28,066 bases of DNA from GCA-020343675 sp964462945 (GTDB taxonomy: Bacteria > Planctomycetota > Phycisphaerae > Sedimentisphaerales > Anaerobacaceae), in NCBI GenBank assembly GCA_964462945.1, contig CAYWZW010000070.1, forward strand, positions 1-28,066. The letters are read 5' to 3'. The notes beneath the pieces were generated by a model. The model worked only from the letters and a program-made list of their open reading frames with translations, was not told where the DNA came from and did no database searches. Both the position numbers and the translations under genes were made by a program. Below, in pieces: positions 1-6,009 of this stretch; the stretch's first letter is position 1; each line of letters begins with the position of its first letter.

Positions 1-125
1 TTTATCGGCAGCGGAAGCCCTTTTTTATTAACACGCTTAAGGAACCGCCATTCGTTCCTGCAACCGATTCTGATTGTGTTCGACACCTGTCCCCTTCGAT
101 TGTATTCGGGGCAGGCTAAGAAAGA

Positions 126-140
126 GTGAAGCGTATCTCG
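126..140. repeat. Single copy of the CGTNNNN heptamer word
   Basis: The stretch reads GTGAAG-CGTATCT-CG. It uses the same 7-nt words (CGTGAAG and CGTATCT) that form longer arrays at 1852-1893, 2285-2319 and 5945-5979. It lies in the non-coding leader upstream of the DUF4145 gene. Only two units are present, so alone it would be chance; the shared words are what support it. Confidence 0.5.
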
Positions 141-221
141 CCGCTTTCCTTATTCTATTCTGTCTTCGGTCTTCCGTTTCCTGTGTGTTCTCTGTGTGCT
201 CCGCGGTTAATGAGATTATGC

Positions 222-275
222 CCTGTTATCCTGGTTGCTGACGTCCTGCGGCCTGATTTCCTGTTGACCTGATAC
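222..275. repeat. Degenerate CCTGNNNN octamer array
   Basis: Seven consecutive 7-8 nt units, six of them starting with CCTG: CCTGTTAT, CCTGGTTG, CTGACGT, CCTGCGG, CCTGATTT, CCTGTTGA, CCTGATAC. The same word type recurs at 7097-7112 beside the ATPase subunit C start and, inverted, at 7066-7073. No gene is supported in 1-393. The preceding stretch, about 180-210, is a CTGTGTG/CTCTGTGTG-rich low-complexity run. The role is unknown. Confidence 0.6.
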
Positions 276-401
276 TCTAAACGACCTTAGAAGAATTGCC
301 TTGCAAATCGCGTTTGCCCGCATACAATCATTGCCCAAAGCAGATTCATTGCCGGTTGAAACAGAAAAGACGTAGAAAAGGCAGAGGACACCTTTGATTC
401 C

Positions 402-408
402 GGAGGGA
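402..408 (+). promoter_or_regulatory. Shine-Dalgarno site choosing the 415 start
   Basis: GGAGGGA ends six bases before the ATG at 415. An in-frame TTG at 394 lies upstream of this site and has no comparable site of its own, so the ATG at 415 is preferred. Confidence 0.75.
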
Positions 409-414
409 AATGCG

Positions 415-1068
415 ATGTACATCAAGGCGAAGAAGACCCAGAAGTGCGGGCATGCGTCCGTGGTCACCAAATGTCCAATATGCGGCAATGGCGGGACGTT
501 TGAACCGCTGGAGTCAGAGGATGTGTTTATTCATGATGAGGGGGCAGGAGCGATGTACACGGTCGGACACAGAATTTGTCCGAATCGTGACTGTAGTGCT
601 TACCTCTTTTTCTGCAAACGCAAAGGGCCGGCAGAGGCGCTTTTTACCTTCCCATCTTTACGCATCGACTTCAAAACGGAGAACATCCCAGAGAAAATTC
701 GATCATGTTTGAAAGAAGCTATCGCTTGCCACGCCGAAGGCTGCTATGTTGCTTCTGCTATAATGGTCAGAAGAACCTTGGAAGAGTTGTGTGAGGACAA
801 GGCTACTAAGGGAGACAATCTGAAGAAGCGAATTGAATGTTTGAAGTCGGCCGTTGTGCTTCCCAAGGAACTCTTTGTGGCGATGGATGAGCTACGGCTG
901 CTTGGCAATGATGCGGCGCATATAGAATCCAAGGAATACGACAAAATCGGCGAAGATGAAGTCGCCGTGGCCATAGAGTTGACCAAAGAGGTACTTAAGA
1001 GCGTGTATCAAATGGACACTCTTGTTGCAAAGCTCAGAAGCTTGAAGAAGAGCAAATCCGGCGAATGA
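415..1068 (+). CDS. DUF4145 domain protein with Cys-rich N-terminus
   Basis: A 217-residue protein, predicted cytoplasmic. The N-terminus carries Cys11-Gly-His13 and Cys20-x2-Cys23, followed by Cys55, Cys60 and Cys67, which suggests one or two small zinc-ribbon-like knuckles. Residues about 100-200 match DUF4145: an RRTLEELC motif (119-126) followed by a long helix pair and RLLGNDAAH (161-169). DUF4145 proteins are small helical proteins often found alone or fused to restriction or defence-type domains; their biochemical role is poorly defined. The ATG at 415 is chosen over the TTG at 394 because of the strong ribosome-binding site at 402-408. The gene converges on the ATPase operon with a 162-bp gap. 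It has no obvious partner here, so no defence role is claimed. Confidence 0.85.
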   Translation: MYIKAKKTQKCGHASVVTKCPICGNGGTFEPLESEDVFIHDEGAGAMYTVGHRICPNRDCSAYLFFCKRKGPAEALFTFPSLRIDFKTENIPEKIRSCLKEAIACHAEGCYVASAIMVRRTLEELCEDKATKGDNLKKRIECLKSAVVLPKELFVAMDELRLLGNDAAHIESKEYDKIGEDEVAVAIELTKEVLKSVYQMDTLVAKLRSLKKSKSGE

Positions 1069-1221
1069 CTGAGAAAACGCTGGCTGTCGTGAACAATCAT
1101 AGCTACTAAGAATGTAGTGGACAGTAATTAATCTGATTGTCCCATTACTGCTGTCTGTAAGTTGTTGTTCAGTGTTTTCTCTTTGACCAACGGCATCGAA
1201 TCCAGAAACGTTTGCATTTGA

Positions 1222-1240
1222 TAGAGCGTTTTACGCTCTA
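1222..1240. terminator. Hairpin over the end of the ATPase operon
   Basis: TAGAGCG (1222-1228) and CGCTCTA (1234-1240) form a perfect 7-bp stem around a 5-base loop. The loop contains the TAA stop codon of the subunit D gene (1231-1233 on the minus strand). No clear U-run follows on either strand, so it may be a Rho-independent-like end, a 3' mRNA stabiliser or a chance palindrome. Confidence 0.35.
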
Positions 1241-1848
1241 ATGATATCTGCTATTTTCATCAGGCGGCTGGTGTTGTCGCGTTCGGCCTCGGCTAACTTG
1301 TCGTAGATGAATCGGATGGTCTGGTGCAGCTCGGGAATGACGACATGCTCCAAGACGTTGACCCTCCGGCGGGTCGTTTGAAGCTCGGTGGCCAGCAGTC
1401 GGGCCTGCTTTTCCTTCTCCGCCAATTCAATCAAGCGGTCGAACGCTCTGTCCAGAGCCAAGAGGGCGACGTCCATTTCGCCGGAGGTGGTGGCGTAGCC
1501 GTAGCATATAATCTCGCCTGAGATTTCTTTGGCTAAGCGAGGCACCTTGACGTTCATCACCTTGGCAAGGGTTACGGCCAAGCTGAATCTCTTGGTCGGG
1601 ACCCCAAGGGCGGCCTTGGTGTCTTCCGGCTCCATTGTGGCGCGAGCTAACATGAACCGCCGGCCCGTTTCCAGCAGCTCTTTTTCAACCTTCTGCCGCA
1701 AAGGCTGAATCTGCCTTGCGATCTGGATAAGCTGCCGGGATATTTCGTCGCGTTTTTGGCTGAGCAGACGGTGGCCCCGGCCGGCTAAAGCCACGCGCTT
1801 CCTCAGCCTTAACAATTCCATTCGTGTCGCATTAACGTTGGCTAACAT
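1231..1848 (-). CDS. ntpD: V/A-type ATPase subunit D
   Basis: Subunit D (205 residues) is the central rotor shaft that runs through the A3B3 head and couples ATP hydrolysis or synthesis to c-ring rotation. The N-terminal block NVNATRMELLRLRKR, followed by GRGHRLLSQKRDE, is the family signature, and both ends are long helices as expected of a two-helix coiled coil. This signature supports the ATG at 1848, although no well-spaced ribosome-binding site is visible: GAGG abuts the start codon. The whole leader is the heptamer array at 1852-1893. It is the last gene of the operon and is separated from subunit B by the four-helix-bundle gene, an insertion into the common B-D adjacency. Confidence 0.95.
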   Translation of the reverse strand: MLANVNATRMELLRLRKRVALAGRGHRLLSQKRDEISRQLIQIARQIQPLRQKVEKELLETGRRFMLARATMEPEDTKAALGVPTKRFSLAVTLAKVMNVKVPRLAKEISGEIICYGYATTSGEMDVALLALDRAFDRLIELAEKEKQARLLATELQTTRRRVNVLEHVVIPELHQTIRFIYDKLAEAERDNTSRLMKIADIIRA

Positions 1849-1851
1849 CCT

Positions 1852-1893
1852 CGTATCTCGTGAAGCGTGAAGCGTATTTCGTTGTTCGTTTTT
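1852..1893. repeat. Heptamer CGTNNNN array between four-helix-bundle and ntpD
   Basis: Six tandem 7-nt units on the plus strand: CGTATCT, CGTGAAG, CGTGAAG, CGTATTT, CGTTGTT, CGTTTTT. Its bases 1859-1876 form the left arm of a perfect inverted repeat whose right arm is 2288-2305. It fills the leader of subunit D. Confidence 0.8.
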
Positions 1894-2305
1894 CTCTTTT
1901 TGAAGATGACCTAATTGAGCTTCTTAACCAGATTTCTGAGCATGCGAGATTCATGGTCGATCTCTTCCAGCAGAACAGATCTTCTCTCGTCGCCTATGTA
2001 CTTTAGCTCCACGGCTATTTCGATCTGAGTTTCCAGCTCGGCGCAGGAACCCAACGCTATATACAGAAACTGCTTATATTCCTTGTTGTGAAATCTGTTG
2101 AAGCCTTCGGCGATATTCGATGGTATGGAAACGGAACAACGCTGCATTTGACTGGCGAGGCCGTAGAACTCCTGTCTGGGAAAGCTCTTTGTGGCCTTGT
2201 ACACATGTTTTACGATCTCAATTCCCTTCTGCCAAACGTCCAAGTCTCTGAAATTTCTGATCTTTGCATTCATATTTCATCTCCTTCTACGCTTCACGCT
2301 TCACG
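1859..2305 (-). other. Inverted-repeat-bounded four-helix-bundle cassette
   Basis: CGTGAAGCGTGAAGCGTA at 1859-1876 is exactly complementary to the sequence at 2288-2305, giving a perfect 18-bp inverted repeat with the four-helix-bundle gene inside. The outer edges lie 2 bases from the ntpB stop codon and 10 bases from the ntpD start. It resembles the layout of 23S rRNA intervening sequences, which also carry S23-type four-helix-bundle ORFs and are bounded by pairing ends. Mobility is an inference; no target-site duplication was established. Confidence 0.5.
1911..2273 (-). CDS. Four-helix-bundle protein, S23/IVS type
   Basis: A 120-residue protein of the TIGR02436/S23 four-helix-bundle family, known from ORFs in 23S rRNA intervening sequences and structurally related to Avd of diversity-generating retroelements. 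Typical blocks are the start NFRDLDVWQKGIEIV, the QMQRCSVSIPSNIAEGF motif (about 42-58) and the ALGSCAELETQIEIA helix (about 73-87). A strong ribosome-binding site (AAGGAG, seven bases upstream) sets the ATG at 2273. The gene sits between ATPase subunits B and D in the same direction and is enclosed by a perfect 18-bp inverted repeat. No reverse transcriptase, template/variable repeat pair or rRNA is nearby. The family's molecular role outside these contexts is not established; a function in ATPase assembly would be speculation. Confidence 0.9.
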   Translation of the reverse strand: MNAKIRNFRDLDVWQKGIEIVKHVYKATKSFPRQEFYGLASQMQRCSVSIPSNIAEGFNRFHNKEYKQFLYIALGSCAELETQIEIAVELKYIGDERRSVLLEEIDHESRMLRNLVKKLN

Positions 2306-2319
2306 TTTCACGCTTCACG
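2285..2319. repeat. Heptamer array forming the ntpB 3' end
   Basis: Five tandem 7-nt units, read on the plus strand as TTCTACG, CTTCACG, CTTCACG, TTTCACG, CTTCACG, which is the complement of the CGTGAAG word. The last codons of ntpB (Arg-Glu-Ala-stop, CGT GAA GCG TGA) are made of this array, and bases 2288-2305 form the right arm of the inverted repeat around the four-helix-bundle gene. Confidence 0.85.
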
Positions 2320-3708
2320 ATCTTTTTTGCGGAACTTCGGCATATACTTTTCTATGAGCTTGACGGCGATGCGCTTGAGCTCGACGTTTTCGAACATGCT
2401 GAGCAGGTCCCAGCCGAGGTCGAGGGTCTGCTCGACGGTTCGGTTCTCGTAATAGTCCTGGCAGATGTACCGGGCCTCGAACTTGTTCGCGAACGTCATG
2501 TACTTTTTGTCTTCGTCCGAGAGGGCGGCTTCGCCTAAGATGGTGGCCAGCTCCTGCATCTCCTTGCCGCGAGCATAGGCAGCGTAAAGCTGGTTGCAAA
2601 GATCGGCGTGGTCTTCGCGGGTCTTGCCTTCCCCGATGCCTTTGTCTTTCAGCCGGGAAAGGCTCGGCAGAACATCGACGGGCGGCGAGATGCCTTTTCT
2701 GTGCAACGAGCGGCCCAGGATGATCTGGCCCTCGGTAATGTAGCCGGTCAAGTCGGGCACCGGGTGGGTCTTGTCGTCCTCCGGCATGGTCAGCACCGGC
2801 ACCATAGTGATCGAGCCTTTCTTACCCTTGATGCGTCCGGCCCGCTCATAGACGGTGGCCAGGTCGGTGTAGAGATAGCCCGGATAGCCGCGCCGGCCGG
2901 GGACCTCTTTTCGGGCGGCGCTGATCTCGCGGAGGGCTTCGCAGTAGTTGGTCATATCGTTGAGGATGACTAAGACGTGCATGTCCAGCTCGAAAGCCAG
3001 GTACTCGGCGGCGGTCAGGGCGAACCGCGGCGTGGCGATCCGCTCGATGGCCGGGTCATTCGCCAGGTTCACAAACATGACGGCGCGCTCGATGGCCCCG
3101 GTATTGTGCAGGTCGTCGATGAAAAATTGTGCGGCTTCGAACGTGATACCCATCGCGGCAAAGACCACCGCGAACTCCTCGCCCTTGCCGAGCACCGTCG
3201 CCTGGCGGGCCAATTGGGCGGTGATCTGGTCGTGCGGCAGGCCGGCGCCGGAGAAGATGGGCAGCTTCTGGCCTCGCACGAGCGGATTGAGGCCGTCGAG
3301 GGTGGAGATGCCGGTCTGGATGAATTCGCTCGGATAGTCGCGGGCGTAGGGATTGATGGGCTTACCGTTGATGTCGAGGCGCTTCTGCGGGATGATGACG
3401 GGGCCGTCATCTTTCGGCTCGCCGAGGCCGCTGAAGACTCGGCCTAAGATGTCCGGCGAGACGGCCAGCTCGAGCGGCTTGGCCAGGAAGCGGACGGTGG
3501 TGCGCTCGACGTCGATGCCCCTGGTACCCTCGAAGACCTGGAGGAGGACCTTGTCGTTCTCGACCTGGAGGATTTGGCCGTGGCGGATGGAGCCGTCGCC
3601 GAGCTCGATATCTACGATGTGGCCGTACTTGGCCTGGTCAACCATTTCGACCAGTATGAGCGGACCGGAGATGTTCGTGACGGTTTGATACTCTTTTATG
3701 GACAGCAT
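2308..3708 (-). CDS. ntpB: V/A-type ATPase subunit B
   Basis: Subunit B (466 residues) is the non-catalytic nucleotide-site subunit of the A3B3 head. It has an N-terminal beta-barrel and a RecA-like core with the degenerate loop SGAGLPHDQ in place of a Walker A, as expected for this subunit. The EISAARKEVPGRRGYPGYLYTDLATVYERAG block is the family signature. The start at 3708 has an AGGAG site seven bases upstream, and the gene follows subunit A after 24 bases. The final residues Asp-Arg-Glu-Ala and the TGA stop are encoded by the heptamer array at 2285-2319, so the native C-terminus has been shaped or replaced by repeat sequence. The catalytic core looks intact. Confidence 0.97.
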   Translation of the reverse strand: MLSIKEYQTVTNISGPLILVEMVDQAKYGHIVDIELGDGSIRHGQILQVENDKVLLQVFEGTRGIDVERTTVRFLAKPLELAVSPDILGRVFSGLGEPKDDGPVIIPQKRLDINGKPINPYARDYPSEFIQTGISTLDGLNPLVRGQKLPIFSGAGLPHDQITAQLARQATVLGKGEEFAVVFAAMGITFEAAQFFIDDLHNTGAIERAVMFVNLANDPAIERIATPRFALTAAEYLAFELDMHVLVILNDMTNYCEALREISAARKEVPGRRGYPGYLYTDLATVYERAGRIKGKKGSITMVPVLTMPEDDKTHPVPDLTGYITEGQIILGRSLHRKGISPPVDVLPSLSRLKDKGIGEGKTREDHADLCNQLYAAYARGKEMQELATILGEAALSDEDKKYMTFANKFEARYICQDYYENRTVEQTLDLGWDLLSMFENVELKRIAVKLIEKYMPKFRKKDREA

Positions 3709-3732
3709 TTCGTGCTCCTGATTCTTGCGGAC

Positions 3733-5508
3733 TCAAACGGCTGCCGGTTGTAATTGCTTCATTTGCGTGTCGATTGTCCGGCGTATGGCGGCGAATTTTT
3801 CGAGCTCGGCCTGCGGGATGTATTTGGCCCGGGCAATTTCCTCGCGGACAGCGAGCTTCGAGATTTGGGCGGTTTCCACGCCGGTTTCGACGGCGGCCAG
3901 GGCCTGCTTGTGAAAGTGCAGGACGGTCTTGATCATTTCGTACTGCTTTTGCATGGATGTGTACGTGTCCACCGGGTGGAAGGCGTTCTGGTGCAGGAAG
4001 TCTTCGCGGATGGAGCGGGCCGTCTCGAGCGCGAGTCTATCCTGCGGCGAGAGGGCTTCGGCCCCGACTAGCCGGACGATCTCGAGCAATTCCGCCTCCT
4101 GCTCCAGCAGGCTCATCGCTTCGACCGTCATCCGCTCCATTTCCTCCCCCTGGTCCTTGTTGTCGAAACACTCTTTGAGATACTGCTTGTAGAAGCTATA
4201 TGAAGTGAGCCAGTCAATGGCGGGAAAGTGCCGCTGGTAGGCGAGCTCGCCTTTGAGCGACCAGAAGACTTTGACCACGTGCAGCGTTGCCTGGACGACC
4301 GAATCCGACAGGTCGCCGCCCGGCGGGCTGACGGCGCCGATGATGGACAAGGCGCCTTCGCGGTCGGGCGTCCCGCAGCACCGGACCCGGCCGGCTCTCT
4401 CGTAGAACGCCGCAATCCGGGCCGCCAAATACGCAGGGTAACCTTCCTCGGCGGGCATCTCCTCCAGCCGGGTCGATATCTCCCGCATCGCCTCGGCCCA
4501 TCGGCTCGTGCTGTCGGCCATCAGGGCGACGGTGTAACCCATATCGCGGAAATACTCGGCTATGGTAATGCCGGTATAGACGGACGCCTCTCTGGCCGCC
4601 ACGGGCATGTTGGACGTATTGGCAATCAGGACCGAGCGTCGCATGAGCGGCTCGCCGGACCGCGGGTCCCTCAGTTTCGGAAACTCCGTCAACACATCGG
4701 TCATCTCATTGCCGCGTTCGCCGCAGCCCACGTACACGACGATGTCCGCATCGACCCACTTGGCCAACTGATGCTGGATGACCGTTTTGCCCGTCCCGAA
4801 CGGCCCCGGCACACAGGCCGTCCCGCCCTTGGCGGTCGGAAAAAACGTGTCGATGACCCGCTGGCCCGTGAGAAGGATTCTGTTTGGCGCCAGGCGCTTG
4901 ACTATCTGCCTGGCACTGCGCACGGGCCACCGCTGCATCAGCTTCAGCTCCGTTTGGGTCCCGTTGTCGGCGGCCACCACGGCAATTGTCTCCACGACGG
5001 TAAAATCGCCTTCACTTATCTTTCGTATGGTTCCCTGCACCCCGGCCGGCACCATTATCTTGTGCGCAACAAGCGTTGTTTCCTTGACCTCGCCTATAAT
5101 GTCGCCGGGGCCGACCTTCGTTCCATCGGCAACCGTCGGCTCAAAGTGCCATTTCTTTTCCCGGTTCAGGCCGGGCAGGGCGCTGCCTCTGCTCATGAAT
5201 TCGCCTTCGGCCTCCACGAGCAAGTCGAGCGGCCTCTGGATCCCGTCATAGATGCTCTCAATCAGGCCCGGCCCCAGCTCAACGCTCAGAGGCGCCTCCG
5301 TATCGACCACGGGCTCGCCCGGGCCCATGCCGGTGGTTTCCTCATAGACCTGAATAGAGGCCGAATCACCGTGCAGCTCCACGATTTCGCCGATGAGGCC
5401 CAATTCGCCCACGCGAACAACGTCGTACATTCGCGAGCCGGCCATCCCCTCGGCGACCACGACCGGCCCGGCCACTTTCACTATTCTGCCTTCTTTTAGC
5501 TGGCTCAT
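3733..5508 (-). CDS. ntpA: V/A-type ATPase catalytic subunit A
   Basis: Subunit A (591 residues) carries the catalytic nucleotide sites. It has an N-terminal barrel (1-70), a bulge or non-homologous region typical of V/A-type A subunits (about 110-190), and the RecA core with Walker A GPFGTGKT (235-242) and the GCGERGNEM block (261-269) holding the catalytic Glu264. The MADSTSRWAEAMREIS and LEEMPAEEGYPAYLAARIAAFYERAGRV blocks further support the assignment. Its length is normal. It is followed after 24 bases by subunit B, and preceded by subunit F with a 108-bp gap filled by an octamer array. An AAAGGT ribosome-binding site lies upstream of the ATG at 5508. Confidence 0.98.
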   Translation of the reverse strand: MSQLKEGRIVKVAGPVVVAEGMAGSRMYDVVRVGELGLIGEIVELHGDSASIQVYEETTGMGPGEPVVDTEAPLSVELGPGLIESIYDGIQRPLDLLVEAEGEFMSRGSALPGLNREKKWHFEPTVADGTKVGPGDIIGEVKETTLVAHKIMVPAGVQGTIRKISEGDFTVVETIAVVAADNGTQTELKLMQRWPVRSARQIVKRLAPNRILLTGQRVIDTFFPTAKGGTACVPGPFGTGKTVIQHQLAKWVDADIVVYVGCGERGNEMTDVLTEFPKLRDPRSGEPLMRRSVLIANTSNMPVAAREASVYTGITIAEYFRDMGYTVALMADSTSRWAEAMREISTRLEEMPAEEGYPAYLAARIAAFYERAGRVRCCGTPDREGALSIIGAVSPPGGDLSDSVVQATLHVVKVFWSLKGELAYQRHFPAIDWLTSYSFYKQYLKECFDNKDQGEEMERMTVEAMSLLEQEAELLEIVRLVGAEALSPQDRLALETARSIREDFLHQNAFHPVDTYTSMQKQYEMIKTVLHFHKQALAAVETGVETAQISKLAVREEIARAKYIPQAELEKFAAIRRTIDTQMKQLQPAAV

Positions 5509-5531
5509 TATGAAAACCTTTTACATTTGGG

Positions 5532-5615
5532 TATATGCGTACATGCGTAAATGAGTTTGTGTGTTGCCCCATTTGCGCACTTACTCATCTACCCATTCAC
5601 GCATTCACTCGTCAA
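5532..5615. repeat. Inverted period-8 word array between F and A subunits
   Basis: The left half reads as octamers TATATGCG, TACATGCG, TAAATGAG, TTTGTGTG (5532-5563). The right half (5576-5615) reads CGCACTTA, CTCATCTA, CCCATTCA, CGCATTCA, CTCGTCAA, whose complements are TNNATGNG-like words (for example TGAATGCG). The two halves are therefore degenerate inverted arrays with an 8-nt period. They occupy nearly the entire gap between ntpG and ntpA and end one base from the ntpG stop codon. Confidence 0.7.
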
Positions 5616-5616
5616 C

Positions 5617-5937
5617 TTATCCCTGCAATATATTGATTCCCGTCGCCATTCTAAGCACCTTGCCCAGGGCCTCTGTTGCGAAGCCTTCGGACTGCGTGGT
5701 GAAGGGCACGACGACGATACACGGGGTCGGCGCATCCTGGTACGCCGAGAACACCTCTTCAGCCGCAGGAGCGATATTCTCGGCAACCACAACGAGGGCA
5801 TACTTCTGGCCGATGATCTTCTTTGCGTTTTCGCTGATATCCCCGGCCGCTTGCCCCACCGCGTACGTATCGACCCCCAGCGCCGAGAACGGCATCACAA
5901 AATCGGTATCACCCAAAACTGCAATCTTACCTTCCAT
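5617..5937 (-). CDS. ntpG: V/A-type ATPase subunit F
   Basis: Subunit F (106 residues, NtpG in Enterococcus naming) binds the D shaft and forms the lower part of the central rotor. The start MEGKIAVLGDTDFVMPFSALG and the strand YALVVVAENIA (about residues 46-56) are typical of this Rossmann-like small subunit. The open frame extends upstream to 6000, but those 21 extra codons are translated heptamer repeat (giving YEIR/TRYEIR-like peptide), so the ATG at 5937 is chosen on homology. The ribosome-binding site is weak. It lies between subunits C and A, the usual order. Confidence 0.93.
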   Translation of the reverse strand: MEGKIAVLGDTDFVMPFSALGVDTYAVGQAAGDISENAKKIIGQKYALVVVAENIAPAAEEVFSAYQDAPTPCIVVVPFTTQSEGFATEALGKVLRMATGINILQG

Positions 5938-5944
5938 CTTCTTT

Positions 5945-5979
5945 CGTATCTCGTATCTCGTGAAGCGTATCTCGTATTC
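5945..5979. repeat. Heptamer CGTNNNN array upstream of ntpG
   Basis: Five consecutive 7-nt units: CGTATCT, CGTATCT, CGTGAAG, CGTATCT, CGTATTC. It fills part of the leader between subunits C and F. Two further units in the reverse direction (CGTATCT, CGTGATG on the minus strand) lie at 6008-6021 and contain the ntpC stop codon. Confidence 0.85.
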
Positions 5980-6009
5980 TATGCTGTTTCTTCTGCGCAA
6001 GGAGCTTCA

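Noticed and set aside
216..488. A 90-codon minus-strand frame
   Set aside because: It overlaps the octamer repeat array and the start of the DUF4145 gene and shows no domain or ribosome-binding site.
1911..2273. Avd of a diversity-generating retroelement
   Set aside because: The protein fold family is related, but no reverse transcriptase, template repeat or variable repeat was found in the window.
1852..2319. Possible CRISPR array from the repeated words
   Set aside because: Units are 7 nt and directly abutting, with no spacers, and a protein gene lies between the two arrays. No cas gene is present.
4228..5499. A 423-codon open frame on the plus strand
   Set aside because: It is the antisense shadow of ntpA; its product is His/Arg/Gly-rich with no family motif, whereas the minus strand encodes a complete catalytic subunit.
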